DNA from: Puniceicoccales bacterium
Lineage (GTDB): Bacteria; Verrucomicrobiota; Verrucomicrobiia; Opitutales; UBA9783
Direction: 5' to 3'
DNA: 61,639 bases
Assembly (NCBI GenBank): GCA_031283895.1
Contig: JAITAV010000011.1
Span: 1 to 61,639 of the forward strand
The position numbers and the translations under genes are program-made. Below the pieces are notes generated by a model. That model was not told where the DNA came from, did no database searches, and was given only the letters and a program-made list of their open reading frames with translations. Shown one piece after another: positions 33,386 through 42,298 of the stretch. Each line of letters opens with the position of its first letter. The first letter of the stretch is position 1.

Positions 33386-33414
33386 ATTATGCAATATATC
33401 ATTTCAAGGTTCAA
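33386..33414 (-). promoter_or_regulatory. T2SS operon promoter, leaderless geometry
   Basis: Minus strand: TTGAAC (33414-33409), 17-bp spacer, CATAAT (33391-33386), then AGAAAC and the gspG ATG at 33379. Only 6 nt separate the -10 from the start codon, so transcription probably begins at the ATG. Confidence 0.6.
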
Positions 33415-33614
33415 TCTTTTTTATTGGATTTCAATTACAAGAAAATTGTTTCATACATTCGCCGCCATAATTTTTATATTACATCCCTTCACAACATCTC
33501 CTTTTATGATTTCCCACTTGAGTGTTTGGTACCAACAATGAACGGTTGCGTTCATCGTATAAAGGTAGATTTTTTTGAATGCAAGATTTTTCACCTGCTG
33601 TTTCACGTATTCAA

Positions 33615-33767
33615 TTAGATTTTCTCCAATTTCTGTCGACGATCTTGTTCAATGACAAATAAATTGGAATTTGCAAGATAACCTATTTTCATTTTATTGT
33701 CCATGGTTACCTGCTGCATAAACTTTTTAATATAATCTCGTGTAGGCGCTCCTTTTGTTAGCCTCAT
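33615..33767 (-). CDS. possible 50-residue protein
   Basis: Minus-strand frame of 50 codons, MRLTKGAPTRDYIKKFMQQV at the start and a hydrophilic remainder ending RRQKLEKI. Composition is protein-like (mixed charged, aromatic and aliphatic residues, no low complexity). AGGA lies about 13 nt upstream. It sits in the otherwise empty 570-bp gap before gspG. Function unknown; it could be a gene fragment. Confidence 0.4.
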   Translation of the reverse strand: MRLTKGAPTRDYIKKFMQQVTMDNKMKIGYLANSNLFVIEQDRRQKLEKI

Positions 33768-33905
33768 ACAAAATAATGCTTCCTACAAATTTTTAAATGG
33801 CCATCCTATTTTTTAAAGTCCGATCTTTTCGTTTCACATGCACAAACAATATTTTAGGTTGAAGGAATCTATGTATGGCTGATTGCATGAGAACTTATTA
33901 TAAAC

Positions 33906-33934
33906 TTGAAATTCAATAAAACTTTTCTTATTTA
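33906..33934 (+). promoter_or_regulatory. candidate rodA promoter
   Basis: TTGAAA (33906-33911), 17-bp spacer, TATTTA (33929-33934), 18 nt before the GTG start of rodA, leaving a 5' leader of only about 10-12 nt. The rest of the 33780-33952 gap holds nothing recognised. Confidence 0.45.
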
Positions 33935-33952
33935 ATCATACCATTAAACCCG

Positions 33953-35182
33953 GTGAAAAGTTTTAATCAGTGGATTTTTTTAACTTACAGGTATTGGCTT
34001 AGTCTCAAAAGACAAAGTACCCCTATGATGTGGTTAAATCCAATCATATTACTTATTCTAAGCTTGCTCGGTATTGCCTTCATGTATGCCATACAAAATG
34101 GGAGTGCGACGCATTTGAAATGGAAATCACAGATTATTTGGTTATGCTTAGGGTGCGGTGTTTACCAAATAACGGCAAATTTTAACTACAAAATTTTTCT
34201 ACAAAACGCCCACTGGTTATACGTACTCTCTATCTTCTGTTTATTACTATTATGGACCCCATTGGGACAAACTTTGGGAGGCAGTCGGCGTTGGTTAAAT
34301 ATTTGCGGTTTAGGTATTCAACCTTCCGATCTCAGCAAGATTGCAACGCTACTCTTTGTTGCAAGTCTATTAACCCGAACGCGCATGTCTTCTTTTTTCG
34401 AATCTTTACATACCCTTTTAAAAATAGCCATTATTAGCGGGTTATCTTTTTTTTTAATTTTTATTCAACCCGACTTAGGATCAGCCATGGTGCTGCCCTT
34501 CATCATCTTTGCCTTATTGTTTGTCTCAAAATTATCACTCCGGTTTTTCATTGTTATTTTGGGTATTTCACTGCTCGGTCTTGCCGTTATTGCTTTGGAT
34601 ACCTATGCTTACTACCAGCAAATCAAAGCAGATAAAAGTAGCGCACATTTTTGCATAAAACCATTTCTACCTCTCCGTGACTATCAACGTAAGCGTATTT
34701 TAGCGTTTGCAATTCCGACAAGCATTGATCCTCATGGTGTACACATTGGTTGGCATTTGAAACAATCTTTAATTGCCATTGGGTCAGGCGGTATTTGGGG
34801 TAAAGGATGGACAAGAAATACGCAAGCACAGTTGGGGTATCTCCCTAAAGCAGCCTCTCTAAACGATTTTATTTTTTCCGTTCTCGCAGAAGAAACTGGA
34901 TTAATAGGTTCGTTGTGCGTCCTCATCTTATACATGATTTTGATTTTGAACACATTTCGTATTGCCACCTTGGCAAAAGATCGTTTTGGTTGTTATTTAT
35001 CTGTGGGTGTTGCAATTTTATTGCTCACGCACGTTTGGATTAACATTGGCATGACGCTCGGCATCATGCCCATTACGGGATTACCTTTACCATTTTTAAG
35101 TTACGGAGGTTCTTTTATGCTGGTTTGCTTTTTTAGTCAAGGATTGGTACAAAGTGTATACCGGTTTAGATTTGCCGAATGA
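33953..35182 (+). CDS. rodA: rod-shape SEDS peptidoglycan glycosyltransferase RodA
   Basis: 409 residues, about ten transmembrane helices. SEDS motifs: GGSRRWLNICGLGIQPSDLS, IFIQPDLGSAMV, and near the end MPITGLPLPFLSYGGS. It polymerises glycan strands for cell elongation together with a class B penicillin-binding protein. The partner gene (mrdA/pbp2) and mreBCD, which usually precede it, are absent here. The GTG start at 33953 has no Shine-Dalgarno; ATGs at 34025-34030 are alternatives that keep all helices. It overlaps or abuts the RNase G gene. Confidence 0.92.
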   Translation: MKSFNQWIFLTYRYWLSLKRQSTPMMWLNPIILLILSLLGIAFMYAIQNGSATHLKWKSQIIWLCLGCGVYQITANFNYKIFLQNAHWLYVLSIFCLLLLWTPLGQTLGGSRRWLNICGLGIQPSDLSKIATLLFVASLLTRTRMSSFFESLHTLLKIAIISGLSFFLIFIQPDLGSAMVLPFIIFALLFVSKLSLRFFIVILGISLLGLAVIALDTYAYYQQIKADKSSAHFCIKPFLPLRDYQRKRILAFAIPTSIDPHGVHIGWHLKQSLIAIGSGGIWGKGWTRNTQAQLGYLPKAASLNDFIFSVLAEETGLIGSLCVLILYMILILNTFRIATLAKDRFGCYLSVGVAILLLTHVWINIGMTLGIMPITGLPLPFLSYGGSFMLVCFFSQGLVQSVYRFRFAE

Positions 35183-35216
35183 ACTTTCGTTACTTACTCA
35201 AGGACAATATATAAAA

Positions 35217-36920
35217 ATGACAGATTTTAAACGTAAAAAACAAACCGAAGGTATTAAATTAATACCTAGAAAAGAACAAGACGGCCCTCAAGTTAACCAC
35301 ATAACCCTTCAAGAAGCGGCCACTGCACGTGCTAAGGATCAAAGTTTTTTTCAGAGAATACTCAATTTATTTAAAAAAGATAAACACTATTCTGAAATAA
35401 TTATCAACAGCGTCCTTCCCGAAAAGAGAGTTGCCGTGCTACGCGATGGAATTTTGGAAAATTTAGATGTTGAGTCCAAAAATACCCAGCATATGGTAGG
35501 GGCCGTTTTCAAAGGCAAGATTCAAAATTTAGAACCCGGATTAAAAGCAGCGTTTGTCGATGTTGGCCAAGATAAGAATGCATTTTTACACTATTGGGAC
35601 ATTTTACCCCTTGTCAATGGTGAAGGTTTTAACGAAAACGACCGTGATGAAGGTGTAGAAGTTATTCATAGAAATACGGACATTCATAAACCTAAAGTCG
35701 CTTTACAAGATATTCCACAAATGTTTCCCATTGGATCCGAAATCATGATCCAAATTACCAAAAGCCAAATCGGTACCAAAGGCCCTCGTACAACAACAAA
35801 CATTTCATTAGCGGGCCGTTACCTTGTACTAACCCCTTATTCCAATCAATGCGGAATTTCTAGAAAAATAGAAGATGCCAAAGAACGCGAACGCTTGAAA
35901 AAAATCCTAAAAAAACTGGCTTTACCGATGGGCATGGGCGTTATTTTTAGAACGGCAAGTTCCGGTAACTCCATTAAACAATTTACGCGTGATCTGCAAT
36001 TTTTACTGGAAGTTTGGCAAAATATTCAATCGAAAGCCAGCACCTCACAAAATCCCTGCTTATTGTACCATGAACCCAGTTTAATTGAACGTACCGTGAG
36101 AGATTTCCTTACGGAAAACGTTGATCGCATCCTCATCGATAATGAGCAGGATCATCGCCTCATTACAGATCTCGTAAAAAAAATTGCTCCCAATATTCAA
36201 AATAAAATTGTCTTGTTTAAGGAACCTATTCCCATTTTTGACCGTTTCAACATCGAATCACAGATTGAACAAGTGCTTTCAAGTCGTGTACCTTTGCCTT
36301 CTGGGGGAGAAATCATCATCCAAGAAACCGAAGCGCTCACTTCCATCGACGTGAATACTTCTTCCCATCGCAGCATAGACAATGAAGCTGCTCATTTTAT
36401 TGTTCAGGCAAACATTGAAGCTGCCAGAGAAGTTGCCAGGCAAGTGCGGTTACGCAATATTGGAGGGCTCATTATCGTCGATTTTATCGACATGAAGCAC
36501 AGCAAAGATAGGCATTTTTTGCATCAATTTGTACAACAAGAATTTGCGCAAGATAAGGCAAAAGTAAATATTCTTCCCATTTCTGCATTGGGCGTTATGC
36601 AGATTTCAAGACAGCGACACAAGGAAAGTTTTTTAAGTCGACTACATTTTCGCTGTCCCTATTGCAATGGCGCAGGAACGTTAAGGTCGATGCATCACTT
36701 GGCTATGCGTATCCAACGAGAAATTTTCAGTAGGATTTCAGGAATAAAAAATGAAACAACGCGTAAAGCTTTCAAAATTTATACGCATCCAAACTTATTG
36801 CAGTACATACAATGTGAGTGTAAATCTGAATTTGATGAACTCGAGAAAACGTTCGATTTAACTTTACAATTTTTTTCTGACGAAAATTTGCATCTAGAAT
36901 CTTATAAAATCGAAAAATAA
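35217..36920 (+). CDS. rng: ribonuclease E/G family endoribonuclease (RNase G)
   Basis: 567 residues from the ATG at 35217 (AGGAC 10 nt upstream); an earlier in-frame ATG at 35154 lies inside rodA. The N-terminal ~60 residues are a charged extension. They are followed by the first RNase H-like/S1 region (VGAVFKGKIQNLEPGLKAAF), the catalytic Asp pair (TSIDVNTS and IIVDFIDM), and the zinc-link CPYCNGAG. It processes rRNA and mRNA. The absence of a long C-terminal scaffold points to RNase G rather than RNase E. It starts 34 bp after rodA and is probably co-transcribed. Confidence 0.93.
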   Translation: MTDFKRKKQTEGIKLIPRKEQDGPQVNHITLQEAATARAKDQSFFQRILNLFKKDKHYSEIIINSVLPEKRVAVLRDGILENLDVESKNTQHMVGAVFKGKIQNLEPGLKAAFVDVGQDKNAFLHYWDILPLVNGEGFNENDRDEGVEVIHRNTDIHKPKVALQDIPQMFPIGSEIMIQITKSQIGTKGPRTTTNISLAGRYLVLTPYSNQCGISRKIEDAKERERLKKILKKLALPMGMGVIFRTASSGNSIKQFTRDLQFLLEVWQNIQSKASTSQNPCLLYHEPSLIERTVRDFLTENVDRILIDNEQDHRLITDLVKKIAPNIQNKIVLFKEPIPIFDRFNIESQIEQVLSSRVPLPSGGEIIIQETEALTSIDVNTSSHRSIDNEAAHFIVQANIEAAREVARQVRLRNIGGLIIVDFIDMKHSKDRHFLHQFVQQEFAQDKAKVNILPISALGVMQISRQRHKESFLSRLHFRCPYCNGAGTLRSMHHLAMRIQREIFSRISGIKNETTRKAFKIYTHPNLLQYIQCECKSEFDELEKTFDLTLQFFSDENLHLESYKIEK

Positions 36921-36936
36921 AACGGATTTTTTAACA

Positions 36937-36965
36937 TTTACAAAATTGTAGTAATCATTTATACT
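36937..36965 (+). promoter_or_regulatory. gapA promoter, leaderless geometry
   Basis: TTTACA (36937-36942), 17-bp spacer, TATACT (36960-36965), then 7 nt to the ATG at 36973. There is no Shine-Dalgarno between promoter and start. Confidence 0.65.
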
Positions 36966-36972
36966 AAACCAG

Positions 36973-37998
36973 ATGAAAATAAGGATTGGAATTAATGGGT
37001 TCGGTCGTATTGGCCGTTTAGTTTTTCGTGCGATTGCCGATAAAAATCTTCTTAAAAAAGATTTCGAAGTGGTTGCCATTAACGATTTGGTAGGAGCCGA
37101 TAATCTTGCCTACTTACTGAAGTACGATTCCACGCAAGGCAAGTTTCATGGAACCGTCGAATCTAAAGGTGAGGATACTTTGATCGTAAATGGACAAAAC
37201 ATTCAGTGTTTGGCCATCAAGGAAGGACCTGCTGCATTACCTTGGAAAAAATTGGGCGTCGATATCGTCATTGAATCGACGGGACTATTCACCAGTGACG
37301 AAAAAGCACAAGGACACTTAACTGCGGGAGCAAGAAAAGTTTTGATCACCGCACCCGCTAAAGGAGACAAAGTGCGTACCATCGTTGTGGGAGTTAACGA
37401 TCAAGAACTTAAAAAATCGGATAACATTATTTCAAACGCTTCGTGCACAACGAACTGCTTAGCTCCCATCACCAAGGTTGTATTGGAAAATTTTGGCATC
37501 GAGGAAGGTTTGATGACCACCGTACACAGTTACACGGCGACACAAAAGACGGTGGATGGTCCTTCCAAGAAAGACTGGAAAGGTGGACGTACGGCAGCCA
37601 TCAATATTATACCTTCAACGACAGGGGCTGCTAAGGCTGTAGGATTGGTGTTACCTGCAGTAAAAGGTAAATTGACCGGCATGTCCTTCCGAGTACCCAC
37701 ACCGACCGTTTCCGTCGTTGATTTGACGGTTAAAACGGTCAAAAGTACTTCGTACGCTGAAATTTGTTCAAAAATGAAGGAAGCGGCCAACGGTCTTCTA
37801 AAAGGCATCTTGGCTTACACGGAAGATGAGGTTGTTTCCAGTGACTTCATCCATGACGAACATTCCTCTATTTTCGATGCAGGATCAGGTATTGAACTAA
37901 ATGATAAATTTTTTAAACTTGTTAGCTGGTACGATAACGAATGGGGATACAGTAATCGCTGCGTCGATGTACTTCAAAAATTGGCGCAACTCCTCTAA
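36973..37998 (+). CDS. gapA: glyceraldehyde-3-phosphate dehydrogenase, type I
   Basis: 341 residues, slightly longer than average. It has NAD-binding [14 protein letters not shown], catalytic [12 protein letters not shown], the phosphate-site [10 protein letters not shown] and [14 protein letters not shown], and a C-terminal [12 protein letters not shown]. It acts in glycolysis and gluconeogenesis. It is monocistronic, with its own promoter, between RNase G and a decayed region. Confidence 0.97.
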   Translation: MKIRIGINGFGRIGRLVFRAIADKNLLKKDFEVVAINDLVGADNLAYLLKYDSTQGKFHGTVESKGEDTLIVNGQNIQCLAIKEGPAALPWKKLGVDIVIESTGLFTSDEKAQGHLTAGARKVLITAPAKGDKVRTIVVGVNDQELKKSDNIISNASCTTNCLAPITKVVLENFGIEEGLMTTVHSYTATQKTVDGPSKKDWKGGRTAAINIIPSTTGAAKAVGLVLPAVKGKLTGMSFRVPTPTVSVVDLTVKTVKSTSYAEICSKMKEAANGLLKGILAYTEDEVVSSDFIHDEHSSIFDAGSGIELNDKFFKLVSWYDNEWGYSNRCVDVLQKLAQLL

Positions 37999-38108
37999 AT
38001 TTAGGAAAGCGTTAAAGTAATACCACCGAGGACACGGTCTACTTGAATGTGGTAGAGGGGTACATTTTTTATTGACGTCCACGGAGATGGCGTGGAAATG
38101 GACGGCCT

Positions 38109-38905
38109 ATGAAACAACATTTAATAAGCTATCAGTCCTTTTACCACGGGAATTATAAATGGCGTATCAGTGTACGGTCTATCCGAAGATGGCTTGCGTG
38201 GGACATCTTTTTGAGGGAACTCCGTTCTATAAAAGGTAGCGAAGGAAGCTTCTGTACGGCATCCAGAGAAAAGGTTAGCAACATGCCATGCATACACGGT
38301 TCAAGACCTATTTTTAGGGATCGTGAAACAATCCTGTGTGCTGGGGACATTTTGGAGTTAGAGACACTCAAGATAGAAAACCTTTCGTCGTCGGTCGCCA
38401 CTGTTCGACTGGAAAAACCAATCCGTGTTGTCATTAGGGATAATGAGAATCGGGCGAATGATATGCACCTATGGAGATCCATGGTCCATTTATGCCGGAA
38501 CAGGGAGAGTTTAAAGTCACAGGTAATTTTTACGGATGATTCCGTTCCCATTACACTCTCCACATGCCCAGTCCTGGGAAAAGTAGTAAGTCATTGGAGT
38601 CAGGCTTAAGAAGATGTTATGTACCCTTCTTCGCACTCCACAGGGTAGGCTTGTGCCCCAAGGGTTGTGCGGTCATCAACGTGAACGGTCCATGCGTGAA
38701 ATTGTTCCAGGACGTCTACCGTTGGGTCTGAACTCAGCGAAGGCGTATGATGGTAACGGCAATGGCCCCTTATCAGAGGCAATTAGAGGTCCCATTGGTG
38801 AGATAATTGCATGGTTTATAAATGCAATAACATATATTATGCCTTTGTAGAAAACCGCATTGAAATTTATATGGAAGGTTCCACAACTGAGCGTATACGA
38901 ACCAC
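38109..38905 (+). pseudogene. decayed copy of a two-repeat protein family (paralog at 48.1 kb)
   Basis: This stretch aligns along most of its length to 48088-48924. Shared landmarks are ATGAAACAACATTT at the left end, GGGACATCTTTTTGA, TAATTTTTACGGATG, CATCAACGTGAACGG, and TTGTAGAAAACCGC/TTGTAGAAAATCGC near the right end. Here the frame is broken repeatedly: HLFEGTPFYK runs into a stop, GSFCTASREKV continues in another frame, and REIVPGRLPLGL lies in a third. It is a pseudogene. The intact ancestor had two copies of a module of the form G-x2-T-E-x-G-x3-I-N-V-N. Function unknown. Confidence 0.75.
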
Positions 38906-40107
38906 CTGAAGCCCATCTACTCACTTTTACAATATCCTTCTTGGCAAACTCACATTGCGCTCAAAACTGTTTTTCCTAGAGAGCTTATGCCCTTCGAAGT
39001 TCTATCTGTGTAGCGTATGGGCTCACTTATGTCCACACACCTCTTGGTTCGACAAGAATTCTTGTTATTCTTCTATTTCTAACCTTGCAACATTGTAATT
39101 GGATGAACAGGTGTGTGAATGAATCCAACCCTGGGTGAAAAATCAAACAAAACTACTGTCGATTGGCATTTCCCATTATCAAGAACGTTCGTACCGGAAG
39201 CAAAGGTGCAAAATCAGATTTTTGAAAACTTTAAAAGGGGAACGCAACGTGACAGTAAATAGAAGGTACACGTGTTACAAATATTTGAGGTATGTAATGT
39301 AAAAGCAACCCACGGCCCGTGGTTCTTAGGCTCAATGGGTCTTACAGGTCGCTCGAGAGCTGACCTGAATCTCGGCGTCCTCGATATTCAAAAAAAACGA
39401 AGTATAGCAGCCTAATTGATGCCACGCTAAGGATCCCCAAAACACACTTGCCCAAAAAGTACCGCAAAACCATCCAAAACCAGCAACGAATACAATGACT
39501 ACGCCCACAAACATAAGATTAAAAGTATATCCAATCCATTGTTTATCTAGATTTTTTGTCCGATGAAGTAACGCGGCGACACAACCCTATTGTCTGTCTC
39601 AAGATATCTATTCCCGTGGATGTACCCGAGAAGCGATGATTGTTCAAAAAAGAGTTCAACGTGGTAATAGAAGGTATGTGTGTTACAAGTATATCGGGCG
39701 ACCCAAATGGACTTTTTAATCCTCGTATTACGCCAGGAATCGCATGTCTCGGTGGCACCACCCCAAAAAATGCCCATGACCTTTGCCAAAGCCCATCTTC
39801 TCCCCGACAACGCCGGCTATACTTCCTAAAAGTTTCGGTGTTATTTTTTTGACATGCGAACAGACGCCGGGATTTAGGCCCTTTCATCGGTATTTTACCT
39901 CAAAAAACTGCAGGGCATTCCAATCGGTAGATACTCTGTACCCACTTTTTTTACTTCCACCAAAATATCATACCCTACCGACTCAAGATTTAATTCACCC
40001 ATGGGAAAGTCCTCCGGCTCTTCCCATGGGTTTCTATCACCTCTCACTGAATACTGTTGTGATGGTTATAAAATTCAAATCTGTGCAAGCTTTGCTTTCT
40101 GGAAAGA
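38906..40107. other. 1.2-kb degenerate region without a supported gene
   Basis: Several short frames are open but none is convincing. A minus-strand 60-codon frame at 39332-39514 has a hydrophobic N-terminus, and a plus-strand fragment near 39640-39790 (FNVVIEGMCVTSISGDPNG, then ITPGIACLGG) looks like decayed coding sequence that changes frame around 39780. Two phrases, TAGAAGGTACACGTGTTACAA (near 39255) and TAGAAGGTATGTGTGTTACAA (near 39667), echo each other. Small perfect hairpins lie at 39310-39322 and 39346-39366. It reads as a graveyard of accessory genes. Confidence 0.5.
39998..40030. terminator. 10-bp perfect inverted repeat downstream of rpsI
   Basis: CCCATGGGAA (39998-40007) and TTCCCATGGG (40021-40030) with a 13-nt loop, 78 bp beyond the rpsI stop on the minus strand. 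Each arm is itself palindromic (CCCATGGG). No U-run follows, so it may be a Rho-dependent or processing hairpin instead of an intrinsic terminator. Confidence 0.4.
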
Positions 40108-40509
40108 CTAACGCTTTGAGAATTGGAATCGCTTACGAGCTCCTACTTGTCCTGGTTTCTTTCGCTCTTTACTACGAGGGTCACGCGTCAACAAACCTTC
40201 CTTTTTAAGTACTGAGCGCCATTCTGGGTTCATTTTTTCCAATGCGCGTGCCAAGCCTAGCGCAATGGCTTGCATTTGACCCATTTCACCACCACCTCGC
40301 GTGTAGGTACGGAAACTGATATTTTCTTCAGCATCCACCACACGTAAGGGTTTTATCAGTAAGGCATTGGCACTATCAGGCAATTTGGAACGTACCACTT
40401 CTTTGCCATTTATAAACCATTGTCCCTTACCTTTGGAAATACGAACACGCGCAACAGACGTTTTTCTACGCCCTACGGCCACAAATTCTTCAACTTTTTC
40501 CCGCGCCAT
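40108..40509 (-). CDS. rpsI: 30S ribosomal protein S9
   Basis: 133 residues. VAVGRRKTSVARVRISKGKG at the start, GGGEMGQMQAIALGLARAL in the middle and a C-terminal GARKRFQFSKR tail that reaches the P-site: canonical S9. AAAGGAAAA lies 4-10 nt before the ATG. It starts 11 bp after rplM, the universal rplM-rpsI pair. Confidence 0.98.
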   Translation of the reverse strand: MAREKVEEFVAVGRRKTSVARVRISKGKGQWFINGKEVVRSKLPDSANALLIKPLRVVDAEENISFRTYTRGGGEMGQMQAIALGLARALEKMNPEWRSVLKKEGLLTRDPRSKERKKPGQVGARKRFQFSKR

Positions 40510-40520
40510 AAAATTTTCCT

Positions 40521-40952
40521 TTATTTTTCAAATAAAACCGGCGATTGAGCCGTATGCGGGTGATTTTCACCGGCGTACACTTTTAATTTTTTTAACATTT
40601 GGTCCGCTAATTTATTTTTGGGTAACATGCCACGTACCGCGTGCATCAAAATAAATGCTGGCTTTTTTTGACGTACCTCGGCTAACGTACGTACGCGTAA
40701 ACCGCTTTGATAGCCTGAATAGGAAGCATAAGTTTTATCCGTTTCTTTGCGACCTGTAACACGTACATGTTCAGCATTTACAACAACGACAAAATCCCCA
40801 GTGTCCGTATGAGGTGTATAAGCAACCTTTGTGCGACCTCTCAACAAATTGGCAATTTGTACGGCCAAGCGGCCTAAAATCTTTCCCTTCGCATCAATCA
40901 AATGCCATTTGTGATCAATTGCTTCAGCCTGGTTTACGAGTGTTGTTTTCAT
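40521..40952 (-). CDS. rplM: 50S ribosomal protein L13
   Basis: 143 residues with KWHLIDAKGKILGRLAVQIA, DTGDFVVVVNAEHVRVTGRK and AVRGMLPKNKLADQMLKKLK. Complete and typical. On the minus strand TTGCTA and AATAAT boxes (17-bp spacer) end 7 nt before the ATG, a leaderless-type arrangement; a TTGACA further up is an alternative -35. Confidence 0.98.
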   Translation of the reverse strand: MKTTLVNQAEAIDHKWHLIDAKGKILGRLAVQIANLLRGRTKVAYTPHTDTGDFVVVVNAEHVRVTGRKETDKTYASYSGYQSGLRVRTLAEVRQKKPAFILMHAVRGMLPKNKLADQMLKKLKVYAGENHPHTAQSPVLFEK

Positions 40953-41081
40953 TCAAAAAATTATTTTCTTCTATTTATCCAATAGCAACTGGCAAAACAA
41001 ATCCCTTGTCAAGCCTTTATCGTCGACATTGTGTACATAGTGACAATGAATACCTTGGTAAAGCAAAAAAACGCTACCAAT

Positions 41082-41120
41082 TTTAAAAAAATTCGGAGAG
41101 AACAATTGTCTTGTTCTCCC
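41082..41120 (-). terminator. Rho-independent terminator of the aldolase gene
   Basis: Minus strand: GGGAGAACAA, loop, TTGTTCTCTCC, then GAATTTTTTT. A long stem with a U-run, 8 bp beyond the aldolase stop. Confidence 0.88.
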
Positions 41121-41127
41121 TTGTAAC

Positions 41128-42180
41128 TTACGCAATGGTAATAGAGTCGTTCAAATAGACATCTTGGACGGTATGCAACAATTCCACACCTTCTTTAAAA
41201 GGTTTTTGAAACGCCTTACGACCTAAGATTAATCCCATACCGCCGGCGCGTTTATTGGTAATGGCGGTGGCAATGGCATCTCCAAAATCGTTTTTCCCCG
41301 AAGCGCCTCCGGAATTAATCAATCCGATGCGACCCATGTAGCCATTGACCACCTGATAACGTGTCAAGTCAATGGGATGATCGGTCGTCAATGCCGTGTA
41401 AACTTTTTCGTGCGTCTTACCAAATTTAGGTAAAGATTTAAAACCGCCATTACTGGTGGGTAATTTTTGTTTTACGATGTCGGCACCAATCGTTGCACCT
41501 AGATGATTGGCTTGTCCTGTTAAATCGGCACTTTCGTGATAATCTTTATCCGATTTAAATGAAGGGTTACGTAAATAGCACCACAAAATGGTTGCCATGC
41601 CCAACGTGTGTGCCTGTTCAAAAACCAAACTTGTTTCTTCAATTTGACGATTGGATTCCTCGGAACCAAAATAGATGGTAGCTCCAACAGCAACAGCTCC
41701 CATAGCTGCAGCCTGTTCCACTTGCCCAAAATAAATTTGATCAAACGTATTGGGGTAAGTTAACAACTCGTTGTGATTTAGTTTTACAATAAAAGGAATT
41801 TTGTGGGCAAACTTACGCGAAACACACGACAAGACTCCCAAGGTGGAAGCGACTCCGTTGCATCCACCCTCTATGGCCAAGCGTACAATGTTTTCTGGAT
41901 CGAAATAATCTGGATTAGGTGCAAAACTGGCACCCGCAGAATGTTCTACCCCTTGATCAACGGGTAAAATTGATACGTATCCCGTATTGGCCAATCGTCC
42001 GTGTCCCAGCAGGCGACTTAAGCTACCCAAGACGCAATTGGAACGGTCGCTCGAAATGAATATCTGATCGATAAAATTGGGATTGGGTAAATGTAATTTA
42101 TCTTTCGCCACCGTTTTACAAACGTGTTGCAATAAATAACCTTTATCTTCCTCTAAGAAACGTTGAATGTGTTTATTCAT
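41128..42180 (-). CDS. fbaB: class I fructose-bisphosphate aldolase (FbaB/DhnA type)
   Basis: 350 residues from the ATG at 42180 (MNKHIQRFL), chosen because a promoter -10 ends 8 nt upstream; a longer frame begins at 42207. [28 protein letters not shown] and [20 protein letters not shown] are the blocks of the DhnA-type class I aldolase found in archaea, E. coli FbaB and many anaerobes and chlamydiae. It interconverts fructose 1,6-bisphosphate and triose phosphates via a Lys Schiff base. It is monocistronic, with a terminator, and divergent from the symporter-kinase fusion. Confidence 0.93.
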   Translation of the reverse strand: MNKHIQRFLEEDKGYLLQHVCKTVAKDKLHLPNPNFIDQIFISSDRSNCVLGSLSRLLGHGRLANTGYVSILPVDQGVEHSAGASFAPNPDYFDPENIVRLAIEGGCNGVASTLGVLSCVSRKFAHKIPFIVKLNHNELLTYPNTFDQIYFGQVEQAAAMGAVAVGATIYFGSEESNRQIEETSLVFEQAHTLGMATILWCYLRNPSFKSDKDYHESADLTGQANHLGATIGADIVKQKLPTSNGGFKSLPKFGKTHEKVYTALTTDHPIDLTRYQVVNGYMGRIGLINSGGASGKNDFGDAIATAITNKRAGGMGLILGRKAFQKPFKEGVELLHTVQDVYLNDSITIA

Positions 42181-42188
42181 GATAATGA

Positions 42189-42217
42189 AGTATAATGGAA
42201 GTTTCAAATTTACACAA
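42189..42217 (-). promoter_or_regulatory. fbaB promoter, leaderless geometry
   Basis: Minus strand: TTGTGT (42217-42212), 17-bp spacer, TATACT (42194-42189), 8 nt, ATG at 42180. It is back-to-back with the symporter promoter 46 bp away. Confidence 0.6.
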
Positions 42218-42262
42218 CATTTTCATACAAAAATTTAGGTTCTCCACTAACAATAAAAATCC

Positions 42263-42292
42263 TTGACTTGAAGAATTTTCCAACGGTAGCAT
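42263..42292 (+). promoter_or_regulatory. promoter of the symporter-kinase fusion, leaderless geometry
   Basis: TTGACT (42263-42268), 18-bp spacer, TAGCAT (42287-42292), then TCCTTC and the ATG at 42299. Six nt from -10 to start codon and no Shine-Dalgarno. Confidence 0.6.
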
Positions 42293-42298
42293 TCCTTC

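Noticed and set aside
39332-39514. 60-codon hydrophobic minus-strand frame
   Set aside because: Could encode a membrane helix, but it sits in a decayed region with no start signals and its flanks are frame-broken.
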